Origin: Bradyrhizobium aeschynomenes
GTDB lineage: Bacteria > Pseudomonadota > Alphaproteobacteria > Rhizobiales > Xanthobacteraceae
Assembly (NCBI RefSeq): GCF_013178945.1
Contig: NZ_JABFDM010000007.1
Location: 248,001-312,000, forward strand
Reading direction: 5' to 3'
DNA length: 64,000 nt
In this document: one piece after another, positions 53,510 through 63,121 of the stretch
Layout of the letters: each line of letters opens with the position of its first letter
Position numbering within the stretch: the first letter of the stretch is position 1
The notes under the pieces: model-generated
Told to the model about the DNA's origin: nothing
Seen by the model: only the letters and a program-made list of their open reading frames with translations
Databases searched by the model: none
Translations under genes and position numbers: made by a program

Positions 53510-53643
53510 CACATGCCAAGCGGCTCCTCGCCACCCCCGGGCGAGGAGCCGGTGCTTCGCCATCCTACGCCGTCTGCGGGAGCCGCGGCCGCTTTCGTTT
53601 TGTTCATGCTGAAGAGCCTGGTTAAAGAGCTTGGAGCCCCGCG

Positions 53644-54660
53644 ATGTTGACCTTCTTCGTGCGCCGCCTGCTTGCGGCGGTGCCTGCGATCTGCACCCTG
53701 GTCGTGGCGACGTTCCTGATCATGCGCGTTCTGCCCGGCGATCCAGCGGCCTTCTTCGCCTCGGGGCCCGTGCCGACCGCGGAAGAGACGGCCTATGTCC
53801 GACAGAAGCTTGGACTCGATCGGACGGTTCCCGAGCAACTCCTGATCTATGTGAAGGATATCGCCCGGGCTGATCTTGGCATGTCGTTCACGACCGGGCG
53901 TCCGGTTCTGACGGAGTTGCGCGAGCGCCTGCCAGCCTCGCTCGAGCTGGCAGTCACGGCGCTGTTGCTGGCGCTGGCGATATCGATACCCCTCGGGGTC
54001 ATGGCAGCGATATGGCGCGGCTCGCCAGTGGATCACCTTGCGCGCGTCATCAGCAGCATCGGCGTGTCGATGCCGACCTTCGTCACTGGCCTGCTCCTCA
54101 CCTATGTGTTCTTCCTCTGGCTCGGTCTTGCACCAGAACCCGTCGATCGCATCGACATGTTCATCGCTGCGCCGCCGCGTCTGACAGGCTTTCTCCTGAT
54201 CGACAGCAGTCTGAGCGGGCGTTGGGATGCACTGCAATCGGCTGCTGGGAGGCTCGTGCTGCCGAGTATCACAATGGCGATCTTCGTGCTGTCGCCGCTA
54301 ACGCGCATGACGAGATCCTCGATGCTGGGCGTGCTGAGTTCCGATTTCGTGCGTACGGCGCGCGCGATGGGGCTCAGCGACGTCACGGTCTACATTCGTT
54401 ACGCGCTGCGCAACGCGCTGCTGCCAGTCTTGACGACGATGGGGATCGTGTTCTCGACGATGCTTGGTTCAAACGTTCTGGTCGAACGGGTGTTTGGCTG
54501 GCCTGGGATCGGCAGCTTCGCGCTCAATGCGCTGCTCGCATCCGACTATGCGCCCGTGCAAGGCTTCGTTCTGTTGATGGGACTGCTTCTCGTCACCGTC
54601 AATCTGGCAATTGATGTCGCCTATGGTCTTGCTGATCCACGCGCACGCAGGGGGGTGTGA
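53644..54660 (+). CDS. ABC transporter permease (DppB type)
   Basis: 338 residues, inner-membrane permease with about six helices. The N-terminal RRLLAAVPAICTLVVATFLIMRVLPGDPA and LGLDRTVPEQLLIYVKDIARADLGMS are typical of DppB/OppB. The EAA-type coupling loop is TARAMGLSDVTVYIRYALRNALLPVLT. A GGAGC ribosome site precedes the ATG. It pairs with the DppC-type permease that begins inside its stop. Confidence 0.92.
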   Translation: MLTFFVRRLLAAVPAICTLVVATFLIMRVLPGDPAAFFASGPVPTAEETAYVRQKLGLDRTVPEQLLIYVKDIARADLGMSFTTGRPVLTELRERLPASLELAVTALLLALAISIPLGVMAAIWRGSPVDHLARVISSIGVSMPTFVTGLLLTYVFFLWLGLAPEPVDRIDMFIAAPPRLTGFLLIDSSLSGRWDALQSAAGRLVLPSITMAIFVLSPLTRMTRSSMLGVLSSDFVRTARAMGLSDVTVYIRYALRNALLPVLTTMGIVFSTMLGSNVLVERVFGWPGIGSFALNALLASDYAPVQGFVLLMGLLLVTVNLAIDVAYGLADPRARRGV

Positions 54661-55511
54661 TGCAGCCGTCATCTTCGATCGTCTCACATGCGGCGCGGAT
54701 CGTCACGCTGAACTGGTTGTCGGTTGCGGCTGTCGCGACCGTCACCATCCTGCTGCTGTTGGCTGTGTTCGGACCAATGCTGGCGCCGTTCGATCCCTAT
54801 GCGACCGATCTCGGCCACGTGCTTCTGCCGCCGGGCCGGACGCATTGGTTCGGCACCGACCAGTTGGGACGGGACGTTCTGAGCAGAGTGATCGTGTCGG
54901 CGCGTCTCGATCTCTTCATCGCGGTGTGTGCGGTGACAGCGTCCTTCACCATAGGCGTCGGCATCGGCGGACTGTCCGGCTATCTGGGAGGTGCCTTCGA
55001 TCTCTGGACCAGCCGCATCGCCGAGATGCTCCAGGTGTTTCCGCTGTTCGTTCTGGCCATGGCCCTGGTTGCCGCTCTCGGAAACGATCTGCGCAATGTG
55101 ATCCTCGCCACCGCGATCGTGAATCTCCCGTTCTATGTGCGGCTGGCGCGCGTGGAGGTTGGCGTATTGAGCAGCCAGCTGTTTGTTGAAGCCGCGCGCG
55201 TCGCCGGAAACGGCGACGCGCGGATCATCGCGCGGGTTCTACTCCCGAACGTGATGCCCAACCTCATGATTCAGCTGTCCGTCAATCTCGGCTGGGCGAT
55301 CCTCAATGCCGCAAGCCTGTCCTTCATCGGCCTCGGCATTCGGCCGCCAACCGCGGAATGGGGGATCATGGTCGCTGATGGCGCCGCTCAGGCGATGGCC
55401 GGCAATTGGTGGCTCGTCGTCTTTCCAGGCGTAGCGCTCGCCTTGGCAGTGTTTGCGTTCAATCTGCTGGGTGATGCCTTGAGAGACATCCTCGACGTTC
55501 GTAGCCGATAG
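54660..55511 (+). CDS. ABC transporter permease (DppC type)
   Basis: 283 residues with the DppC hallmark HWFGTDQLGRDVLSRVIVSARLDL and the coupling loop EAARVAGNGDARIIARVLLPNVMPNLM. ASLSFIGLGIRPPTAEWG is the conserved C-terminal block. ATG 54660 shares one base with the dppB-type stop (TGATG), so they are translationally coupled; GTG 54657 is an alternative giving one more residue. Confidence 0.92.
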   Translation: MQPSSSIVSHAARIVTLNWLSVAAVATVTILLLLAVFGPMLAPFDPYATDLGHVLLPPGRTHWFGTDQLGRDVLSRVIVSARLDLFIAVCAVTASFTIGVGIGGLSGYLGGAFDLWTSRIAEMLQVFPLFVLAMALVAALGNDLRNVILATAIVNLPFYVRLARVEVGVLSSQLFVEAARVAGNGDARIIARVLLPNVMPNLMIQLSVNLGWAILNAASLSFIGLGIRPPTAEWGIMVADGAAQAMAGNWWLVVFPGVALALAVFAFNLLGDALRDILDVRSR

Positions 55512-55530
55512 AAGTCCGAGTGAGCAGGTC

Positions 55531-57333
55531 ATGTTGAAAAGATCCGATCCCCCGTTGCTGAGCATTGATGGCCTGGCTGTCGAGTTCGATACCCCGCATG
55601 GACGCGTGCGGGCGCTCGATCACGTGTCGTTCGACATCGGAGCGGCCGAGATCGTTGGCATCGTCGGAGAAAGCGGATCCGGGAAGTCTGTCACAGCCTA
55701 CTCAATCCTGGGGTTGCTTCCGCGAAAGGCCCGGGTCCAATCGGGTTCGATCACCTATCTCGGGCGGTCATTGCTTGGCCTGCCAGAGTCGGAACTGAAG
55801 ACCATTCGCGGAAGTGAGATATCGATGGTGTTTCAGAGCCCGCAAACGGCTCTCAATCCGATCAGGCCGGTCGGAGCCCAGATCAGCGACGTCCTGAGGG
55901 CGCACAGTCCGCTGCGGGGCAGGGACGCCGACAGCAGGGCTATCGAAGCGCTGCATGCGGTTCGCATTCAAGACCCTGAGCGTCGTGTCCACGCCTATCC
56001 GTTCGAGATGTCCGGGGGAATGTGTCAGCGCAGCGTGATTGCCATGGCGCTTGCGTGTACGCCACGGCTGCTGTTGGCCGATGAGCCGACCACCGGCCTG
56101 GACGTCACCACTCAGAAGGCGACCATGGATCTGCTGGTCGAGTTGAATCGCTCTCGCGGCATGTCGACCATGTTCATCACCCACGATCTCGGTCTGGCGG
56201 CGCAATATTGTGACCGCGTCGTCATCATGGAACGGGGACGGGTCGTCGAGCACGGTCCGACAGCGCAGATCTTCAGCCGACCGCAACATGTCTACACGCG
56301 GAAGCTGCTGAGTGCGACCCCGCAGGGGCACGACAAACTGACAGACCTGATACCTGCCTCTGAGCGGCAGGTCTTCGGTCCGATCCGGCAGCTCTCGGAG
56401 GCGGCTCCTATGCCGGATCCTGAAAAGGAGCCCGTCCTCAGCGTCCGAGGGCTGACTCACGACTACGTGCTGCAAAAGCCGCCGCGCATTTTGTCGAAGT
56501 TCATGGCGCCTTGGCATAGCCGGCCCGAGGCTGCGCCGACGTCGTTTCGGGCGGTCGATGATCTTAGCTTCGAGGTGCACCAGGGCGAATGTCTCGGACT
56601 TGTCGGCGAGTCCGGGTCGGGCAAGACGACTACGTCTCGGCTGATTGCCAAACTGGTCAAGCCCTCGGCGGGATCGATCAGGCTTCATGGTGAGGAGATC
56701 GCCGATACGGACCCGCGGTCCTTCGCACGGTCGGCCAAGCGACGGCTGATTCAGATCGTGTTTCAGGATCCTGCTTCCAGCCTGGATCCGCGGCGGACTG
56801 CATTCGAGGCGATCGCCGATCCGCTGCTTCGTCTTGAACGGCTGAAGAGATCAGAGGAGCTCGAACGTCGCATCCACGGTATCTGCGACCTGGTCGAGTT
56901 TCCGCAGGCGCTGCTTGGCAGGTACCCACATCAGCTCTCCGGGGGTCAGAAGGCCCGCGTCGGCATTGGCCGTGCGATATCGGTCAATCCAGCGCTGGTC
57001 GTGCTCGACGAGCCGACGTCCGCATTGGACGTCTCGGTGCAGGCGGTGGTGCTCAACCAGCTCGACAAGCTGAAGCGGGCGCTCGGCCTGTCCTATCTGT
57101 TCGTCAGTCATGATCTCAACATCGTCCGGCTGATGTGCGATCGCGTCATGGTCATGAAGGGAGGACGCATTGTCGAGCAGGCCACGGTCGCGGACCTGTT
57201 CAGCAGACCGCAACACGCTTATACCAAGGCGCTGCTCGACGCGATTCCCCGGATCGAATTCGGCGGCGAGCAGGCGCCGATCTCCGGGTTTGAGAGAAGC
57301 CGCTTGAGTGCGGGCGCGGTCCCCCGGAGCTGA
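55531..57333 (+). CDS. ABC transporter ATP-binding protein, fused double ATPase (DppD-DppF type)
   Basis: 600 residues with two complete ATPase cassettes in one chain. The first has Walker A GESGSGKS (about 42-49), the signature MSGGMCQRS and Walker B LLLADEPT. The second has Walker A GESGSGKT (about 359-366), the signature LSGGQKARVG and Walker B LVVLDEPT. Each ends with the oligopeptide-transporter C-terminal domain (QHVYTRKLL and QHAYTKALL). It powers the permease pair directly upstream and completes the importer. Confidence 0.94.
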   Translation: MLKRSDPPLLSIDGLAVEFDTPHGRVRALDHVSFDIGAAEIVGIVGESGSGKSVTAYSILGLLPRKARVQSGSITYLGRSLLGLPESELKTIRGSEISMVFQSPQTALNPIRPVGAQISDVLRAHSPLRGRDADSRAIEALHAVRIQDPERRVHAYPFEMSGGMCQRSVIAMALACTPRLLLADEPTTGLDVTTQKATMDLLVELNRSRGMSTMFITHDLGLAAQYCDRVVIMERGRVVEHGPTAQIFSRPQHVYTRKLLSATPQGHDKLTDLIPASERQVFGPIRQLSEAAPMPDPEKEPVLSVRGLTHDYVLQKPPRILSKFMAPWHSRPEAAPTSFRAVDDLSFEVHQGECLGLVGESGSGKTTTSRLIAKLVKPSAGSIRLHGEEIADTDPRSFARSAKRRLIQIVFQDPASSLDPRRTAFEAIADPLLRLERLKRSEELERRIHGICDLVEFPQALLGRYPHQLSGGQKARVGIGRAISVNPALVVLDEPTSALDVSVQAVVLNQLDKLKRALGLSYLFVSHDLNIVRLMCDRVMVMKGGRIVEQATVADLFSRPQHAYTKALLDAIPRIEFGGEQAPISGFERSRLSAGAVPRS

Positions 57334-57350
57334 AGCGATGGCGCCAGGCG

Positions 57351-58280
57351 TCACGCCTGGCTTTCGGCAAACGGTTCGGCTCGATAGACGAAATAAATTC
57401 CGGCGACGATGAGACCGGTTCCGGCGGCGAGTGCAGGTGATACAACCTCGGACAGCAGGATCACGCCAACGGCTGCTGCCGAAATCGGCGCTGCCGTCAC
57501 GAAGATCGCGATCCTGGCGGCCGAAGCCTGTTCGATGGCCCAGGACCAGAGCAGCAGTACGCCAGCTCCACCAATCGTCCCGCAGAACAGCAACGCGAGC
57601 CAATCTTTGGCTGCAAGCAGTGGTATCCCGCCAAGGGTGCCACCCGCGAGCGTGAAGGCGAACAGGATCGCAGCGCCGCCGAGACAGGCGATCGGAGCGA
57701 TCGTATGGGCGGGATAGCGCGTCAGCATGCGAGCGGCGCACACGTTGAACAGCGCCAATAACACGGTGGTCAGGAGCACGAGCGCATCGCCCCGATTGAT
57801 GGCCGATGGCGTGCCCGCGGCGAGCTGTCCGGAAAGTCCGACGGCAACTCCGATAAACGCGCAGCAACAGCCGGCGACCCGGCGGAGGGTGCATTTTTCC
57901 TGCCCAAGCAAGGCGGCGAATGTCAGGGTCAGCAGAGGACTGGTGCAGATCAGAAGCGCTCCGCGCGAAGCAGTGGTGTATTGCATGGCAATTGTCAGAA
58001 GCCATGGGCAGAGCCCCGCGACGACGCCACCAAGAGCGAGGATGGTCGCACAATCACGGATTGCTGGACGTTGCGATCGCCTGAGAAGCGGCGCAAGGCA
58101 CGCAGCCGCAATCGCACAGCGAATGAGGGCGATAGCCAGCGGCTCATGCTGCTGGACGATCAGGCGCGTCACGGCGAGTTGAGCCCCGTTGGCGCAGCTC
58201 GCGACCGTAGCTGCCATTGCTGCTGTAGATGTGGCACGAAGGCCCAAAAAGATGTCCGTCCGTCCAGGATGACCCTGCAT
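57351..58280 (-). CDS. EamA/DMT-family transporter
   Basis: 309 residues, ten hydrophobic helices in two EamA repeats. PLAIALIRCAIAAACLAPLL and LLGQEKCTLRRVAGCCCAFIGVAVGL are in the first repeat, and LLLWSWAIEQASAARIAIFVTAAPISAAAVGVILLSE is in the second. These inner-membrane proteins export amino acids or other metabolites. AGGAG about eight bases before ATG 58280 decides the start. It converges on the ABC operon, which ends 18 bases away, and may export a product of that pathway; the link is positional only. Confidence 0.87.
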   Translation of the reverse strand: MQGHPGRTDIFLGLRATSTAAMAATVASCANGAQLAVTRLIVQQHEPLAIALIRCAIAAACLAPLLRRSQRPAIRDCATILALGGVVAGLCPWLLTIAMQYTTASRGALLICTSPLLTLTFAALLGQEKCTLRRVAGCCCAFIGVAVGLSGQLAAGTPSAINRGDALVLLTTVLLALFNVCAARMLTRYPAHTIAPIACLGGAAILFAFTLAGGTLGGIPLLAAKDWLALLFCGTIGGAGVLLLWSWAIEQASAARIAIFVTAAPISAAAVGVILLSEVVSPALAAGTGLIVAGIYFVYRAEPFAESQA

Positions 58281-59157
58281 ACGTAATCTCCTGGTCCGTC
58301 TTCGCACTTCCAGCCGACCGAAAATACGTAGTGTGCAGGCTGTGACGAGTCTGGGTGACTGCGAGGTATAACCTTGCGCCTGCCGAGAGTAGACGGTCGT
58401 GCCTGCGCCAAACGACGTCTGTTCAGCCCAGCGTCATCTTTCTCCCACGCGGGAATCGATCAAATCTCCAGTCTTCGCTTCCAGCCATGCCGATCCTAAC
58501 GTCATGGTACGATTAAGATTACGATGGGCACAGCTACCTGGAAAGGTAGTGGTCCTGGACCCAGTCGCAGGTCTTATACAGGAGCTCGCGCGCGCCCAGA
58601 TCTGCTCTATGATCTCGGCTGCCGGTGGTGCCATCTGCTGCGAGCCTTTGGTGGACCCGCGATTTCGAGGCGAGGCGGGTGTGCTGCACACCTCAGCCGG
58701 GGCCTCGTGGTTGTGATATGGCGTAGGACCACCAATCTCGGTAGCTCGTCAAGAGATCGCCTGCGTGGTGTACGTCGACTGATGACGATTTGTTGCTTGA
58801 GCCAAGCAGCGCGACGGCTCGATGTCTGATTATGGCGAGCGCTCCGCAGGCGCCAGGCGGGCTATCACCGCAGATCTCTTTCCGATCATGTCGGATCGTG
58901 AGAGCGAGGCCGCGACCGCTCACCGATTTTTATCTGACGATCCAGGAGCTTTGTAGGCAGACGTGGCATTCGGCTCGCCCGACGCGGATGTGCAAATTGC
59001 AGTCGCTGCCACCGGGGGCCTGCGACCCGAATTTTCGCGTCGCGATTGAGCTCTGCCCCTAGCCATAACGCCGGCGAATAGGCCTCCTCAATTTCGGACT
59101 TTGACAGAGCTGCAGGACTCTTCCAGCCTGACCTTTGGATAACGGGCGAGGCATCGA
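58281..59157. other. Long intergenic stretch
   Basis: About 880 bases with no convincing gene on either strand. Short frames (such as 58399-58716 and 58434-58691 on opposite strands) show no family resemblance. It must hold the promoters of the EamA gene and of the binding-protein gene at 59158, but I cannot place them. Confidence 0.4.
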
Positions 59158-60738
59158 ATGAAGTTCGGCTATATGAACCGCGTCTCTATAATGGCTTTCT
59201 GTATCGCCGTCATCGTGAACGCGACCGGTGATGTGTCTGCGGCGGAAGTCCCGCCGGGAACCGCCCTGCAGATCGGTGCCGGCGGATCAGACGTCACCAC
59301 GCTGGATCCACATCGTGCGACGACCAGCACTGATAAGCCGCTCATCGGCCTGATGTTCAACGGCCTCGTTCGATTCAGACCAGGGAGCGCCGACCCCAAG
59401 GATCTTGAACCCGATCTCGCCGAGCGCTGGGAAACGTCCACAGACGGGCGAGTCTTGACGTTCTTCATCCGAAAGGGTGTCAAATTTCACGGCAACTGGG
59501 GCACCCTCACCGCAGACGACGTGGTCTACTCGCTGACCCGCGCCGCAGACCCCAGCCGATCAAGCTTTGCTGCAGATTTCGCGCCGGTGGAAAGCATTGC
59601 CAAGGTCGACGAGTATACAGTTCGTATCGTGCTGAAGTATCCGGATCCGAATGTCCTCGGCCGCCTGTCCAACTATCACGGCGGCAACATCGTCTGCAAG
59701 AGAGCCGTCGAGGAGCTCGGAGACAAGTTTGCGTCCAACCCTGTCGGTACAGGTCCGTTTGCGTTTTCGGAGCATGAGACTCAGCGGCATGTCAAGCTGG
59801 TGGCAAACGAGGGCTATTTCCGGGGCCGGCCGCAGATCAGCAACATCGTGTACCGTACGATCCCCTCCGACAGCGCCCGCGAGCTTGCCTTTTCGTCGGG
59901 AGAGCTCGACGTCATCCAAGGCCGGCGGGAGCAACGCTGGGTCGATACGACTCGCCAGCGCAGCAACATGGTCGTTGATGTCTTCCGTCCAGGAGAATTT
60001 CGGACGCTTCACATCAACAGCAGTATTCCGCCGCTCGACGATCTGAGGGTCCGACAGGCAATCGCCGCTGCGATCAATGTCGACGATCTCGTGCAGTTTG
60101 TCGGCAAGGCGGTCAGTCTGAAAGGCTGCTCGGTCGTGCCCCCAAGCTATATCGGAGAGGACTGTTCATCCGGGGCCTATGCTTACGATCCGGTGAAGGC
60201 CAAGGCGCTTCTGGCCGAAGCGGGCCACCCAAATGGCTTGACGCTCAAGGTCGTGGTGTCCAATATCTCGGCTATTCTGCCGACAATGGAAATCATTCAG
60301 CGTCAGCTCGCAAGGGCCGGCATCAAGCTCGAGATGAGCGTTGTCGATCACGCCACCTATCAGAGCCAGATCCGCGGCAATGCCAGCGCTCTGGTGTTCT
60401 ATGGCGCCGCCAGGTTTCCGGTCGCCGACACCTATCTGACCGAATTTTATCATTCGCGCTCCAGCATTGGTACGACGACGGCAGTCGCCAATTTCTCGCA
60501 TTGCGACGTCGCGGATGCCGAGATCCAGGCGGCGCGGGTGGAAGGCAGCGTCGAGCGGCAGCAGGAATTGTGGAAGGAAGCTCAGCGTAAGATCCACGAC
60601 ACCGTCTGTTCTGTTCCACTGTTTGAGCTTCAGCAGGTCTGGGGGCACAGCAAGCGCGTCAATTACGGTTATGAGCTCAAAGGAGCCATGAACCTCGCTC
60701 CGCCGATCACCGAGGCGACAACGCTCACGCCGCGCTGA
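59158..60738 (+). CDS. Second peptide/opine-type ABC substrate-binding protein
   Basis: 526 residues, solute-binding family 5. MNRVSIMAFCIAVIVNATGDVSA is a signal peptide, with cleavage before AEVPPGT. RWETSTDGRVLTFFIRKGVKFHGNWGTLTADDVVYSLTRA is the family signature and LDDLRVRQAIAAAINVDDL follows. It has no permease or ATPase genes of its own nearby and might share the importer at 53.6-57.3 kb. Its last 14 bases overlap, convergently, the 3' end of the LysR gene. Confidence 0.9.
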   Translation: MKFGYMNRVSIMAFCIAVIVNATGDVSAAEVPPGTALQIGAGGSDVTTLDPHRATTSTDKPLIGLMFNGLVRFRPGSADPKDLEPDLAERWETSTDGRVLTFFIRKGVKFHGNWGTLTADDVVYSLTRAADPSRSSFAADFAPVESIAKVDEYTVRIVLKYPDPNVLGRLSNYHGGNIVCKRAVEELGDKFASNPVGTGPFAFSEHETQRHVKLVANEGYFRGRPQISNIVYRTIPSDSARELAFSSGELDVIQGRREQRWVDTTRQRSNMVVDVFRPGEFRTLHINSSIPPLDDLRVRQAIAAAINVDDLVQFVGKAVSLKGCSVVPPSYIGEDCSSGAYAYDPVKAKALLAEAGHPNGLTLKVVVSNISAILPTMEIIQRQLARAGIKLEMSVVDHATYQSQIRGNASALVFYGAARFPVADTYLTEFYHSRSSIGTTTAVANFSHCDVADAEIQAARVEGSVERQQELWKEAQRKIHDTVCSVPLFELQQVWGHSKRVNYGYELKGAMNLAPPITEATTLTPR

Positions 60739-61642
60739 GGGACTCCTGCGAGAGCCGCGCAGCCGTCGTACGCGCTTGCTGGAGGAATGCGTCGACCAGA
60801 TTGGCATTACGGCTATCGCGCATTCGGCACAGCTGGAAATCGTAAGGCAAGGCTGGCTCGAAGCGTCTGATGGCCAGACGGTCCTGGAGCCCGTTGAACA
60901 TCAGGGGATGCACCAGCGAGACGCCAAGACCGGCTGCGACGAATTCGCAAAGGGTCGGTGAAACATTGGCCACGAGCACGGTGTTGGGTCTGACGTGATA
61001 GGCATCCAACATCGTCGCAATGCACTGACCAGCCTGGCTCTCAGGATCGAAAGACACGAAGGGAATGTTGTCGAGATCATCCGGCTCGACAACGTTCTTC
61101 ATGGCGAGGGGATGATCGGTCGGCATGATGCAGACGAGCGGCTGCTGGGTCAGCGGCTCGGCGATCACATAAGGATTGTCGATCCGCGAGCTGACAAGGC
61201 CGACATCGAGCTTGCGTGTGACCAGCCAGTCCACGATCCATTCCGAACTGCGTGACTTGACCGAACAGAACACGTTGGGATGCTGTTGCAGGAAGCCCAT
61301 CGTCGCCTGCTGGATGAACGAACGCGACAACGCCGGCATGACTCCGATGAGAAGCTGTCCCTGCTCCTCGCGGCGGATGACCTCGACGGCATTCTCGACC
61401 TGGCGAACACCTGAAAAAATACGATCGATCTCCCTGTAAAGCCGCATGCCGCGCTCTGTCGGAGCAAGGCGGCCTTTGACGCGATCGAACAGGCTGAGCC
61501 CGGTGTCCTCTTCGAGATGAGCGATCAGTTTGCTCATCGCTGGCTGGGAGATGTTGAGGATCAATGCGGCTCGGCTGATCGAGCCGCTCTCGATGACCGC
61601 CTTGAACGCCTCAACCTGTCTGAGATTGATCTGACGAGCCAT
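60725..61642 (-). CDS. LysR-family transcriptional regulator
   Basis: 305 residues. The N-terminal HTH is LRQVEAFKAVIESGSISRAALILNISQPAMSKLIAHLEEDTGLSLFDRVKGRLAPTERG. The effector-binding domain follows (QLLIGVMPALSRSF, VGLVSSRIDNP, AAGLGVSLVHPL). ATG 61642 gives the normal family start MARQINLRQ. It is divergent from the dehydrogenase operon at 61729 with an 86-base gap, so it is its likely regulator. Confidence 0.92.
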   Translation of the reverse strand: MARQINLRQVEAFKAVIESGSISRAALILNISQPAMSKLIAHLEEDTGLSLFDRVKGRLAPTERGMRLYREIDRIFSGVRQVENAVEVIRREEQGQLLIGVMPALSRSFIQQATMGFLQQHPNVFCSVKSRSSEWIVDWLVTRKLDVGLVSSRIDNPYVIAEPLTQQPLVCIMPTDHPLAMKNVVEPDDLDNIPFVSFDPESQAGQCIATMLDAYHVRPNTVLVANVSPTLCEFVAAGLGVSLVHPLMFNGLQDRLAIRRFEPALPYDFQLCRMRDSRNANLVDAFLQQARTTAARLSQESLSAA

Positions 61643-61728
61643 CCCATAACCCTGAAGAATACAGCCAGAGATTTTGGACTTTGACCAAATATCTCCTTTT
61701 GTCGTCATATTGGGCAAGAGGAAATGCG
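61643..61728. promoter_or_regulatory. Divergent LysR/dehydrogenase promoter region
   Basis: An 86-base A/T-rich gap between divergent genes. TTTTGGACTTTGACCAAATAT contains the LysR-type dyad TTTGG-ACTTTGA-CCAAA (about 61674-61690), a plausible T-N11-A-class site. GAGGAAAT supplies the ribosome site of the dehydrogenase gene. Confidence 0.5.
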
Positions 61729-62847
61729 ATGCATCCTGAGATAATAGTTATCGGTGCTGGTACGGTCGGTGCTGCGATCGCATACGGGCTGGCGCGGAGA
61801 CAGCACCGGGTGCTCGTGCTCGACGGTGACGATCGCGACCATCGCGCGGCACGGGCCAATTTCGGCCTTGTCTGGCTGCAGGGCAAAGGCCAGAACATGC
61901 CGGCCTATCAGCAGCTGTCACGCCGTAGCGTCGACATGTGGTCCGGCTTTGCGTCGAAACTCACTGATCTGACCGGGTTGGATCTTCAATACGAGCAGAA
62001 TGGCGGCTTGGCTTTCTGCCTCGGAGAGGATGCGTTCGAGAAGCGCCGTTCGGACCTCCAGCGATTGCACAATCAGCTCGGCGGAGCGGAGGCGGATTGG
62101 CGGATGCTTGATCGCGCTGAACTGGCCAGGCTGCTTCCGAAGGTTCGATTGGGGCCGGACGTGGCCGGCGCCAGCTTCGGTGAGCGGGACGGGCACGCCA
62201 ATCCGCTTCAGCTCCTTGCGGCTCTTCATTCCGGAATTCTGCGTCTCGGCGGAGAATTGCGGCGAAACGCTGCGGTGCGGCAGATCGTGCCCAGCGAGGC
62301 GGGCTTTACAGTGGCGTGCGGAAACGAGACCGTCAGTGCGCCGCGCGTGCTGATCGCTGCGGGTCTCGGGTCGCAGGCGCTCGCGCGGCAAGTGGGTCTT
62401 GAAATCCCGCTGCGCCCTCAGCGAGGGCAGATCCTGGTGACCGAGCGTCTTGAACCATTGCTGCCTTTGCCGACGAGTGGCTTGCGCCAAACCCGGGAAG
62501 GCACCGTGATGATCGGTGCAACCCATGAGGAGACCGGCTTTGATAGCTCCGCGACGGCGGCCGCCGCTGCAGATCTGAGCCGACGGACGCTTCGCATCGT
62601 GCCGAGTCTCGCCGAGGCGAAATTGGTCCGGCAATGGGCGGGTTTGCGTATCATGACCCCTGACGGGTGCCCCGTTTATGCTCAGTCGCAGAAGCACCGG
62701 GGAGCCTTCGTTGCGCTGTGCCATTCAGGTGTCACGCTTGCGGCGCTGCATGCCACCGTTTTGGCCGATGCGATCGCAGCCGGCCAGTTGCCGGATTCGC
62801 TCGATATCTTTCATCAGAGTCGCTTTGATGTTCCGAAAGCTGCATGA
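61729..62847 (+). CDS. FAD-dependent amino acid/opine dehydrogenase, DAO-type subunit
   Basis: 372 residues, D-amino-acid-oxidase fold. The dinucleotide motif is VIGAGTVGAAIAYGLARR (residues 7-24). ANFGLVWLQGKGQ and the C-terminal HSGVTLAALHATVLADAIA are conserved in the small subunit of opine, proline and hydroxyproline dehydrogenases and in HcnC. It would strip hydrogen from the C-N bond of an amino acid or opine. The ATG at 61729 has AGAGGA upstream; the TTG at 61681 would overlap the LysR promoter. It overlaps the next gene by 20 bases. Confidence 0.87.
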   Translation: MHPEIIVIGAGTVGAAIAYGLARRQHRVLVLDGDDRDHRAARANFGLVWLQGKGQNMPAYQQLSRRSVDMWSGFASKLTDLTGLDLQYEQNGGLAFCLGEDAFEKRRSDLQRLHNQLGGAEADWRMLDRAELARLLPKVRLGPDVAGASFGERDGHANPLQLLAALHSGILRLGGELRRNAAVRQIVPSEAGFTVACGNETVSAPRVLIAAGLGSQALARQVGLEIPLRPQRGQILVTERLEPLLPLPTSGLRQTREGTVMIGATHEETGFDSSATAAAAADLSRRTLRIVPSLAEAKLVRQWAGLRIMTPDGCPVYAQSQKHRGAFVALCHSGVTLAALHATVLADAIAAGQLPDSLDIFHQSRFDVPKAA

Positions 62848-63121
62848 GCCCGCTGAGGCCGTGACTGTCTATGTCGAGGGCAAGCCTGTCGTCGCGGAGC
62901 CGGGCGAAAACCTGGCAGCCGTCCTGCTCCGGCAGGAGGCCATCTGGTCACGCCCTACGCCGGTAAAGGGGAGCAGGCGAGCTCCCTATTGCATGATTGG
63001 CGTCTGTTTCGATTGCCTTGCCCGGGTGGATGGAGTTGCTTCAGTTCAGACCTGCATGATGCCGGTGCGGGACGGTATGACGGTTGAGCACCAGCAGCGT
63101 AGGCGGTGCCTGCCGTCATGA
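62828..63121 (+). CDS. 2Fe-2S ferredoxin-like subunit (HcnA/OoxA-gamma type)
   Basis: 97 residues. The cluster ligands are C55, C60, C63 and C76 (CX4CX2CX12C), a 2Fe-2S pattern of the small subunit of opine oxidase, hydroxyproline dehydrogenase and HCN synthase. It probably passes electrons between the flavins. Its start lies 20 bases inside the dehydrogenase gene, and its stop overlaps the next ATG (ATGA), so the three subunits are made together. Confidence 0.88.
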   Translation: MFRKLHEPAEAVTVYVEGKPVVAEPGENLAAVLLRQEAIWSRPTPVKGSRRAPYCMIGVCFDCLARVDGVASVQTCMMPVRDGMTVEHQQRRRCLPS

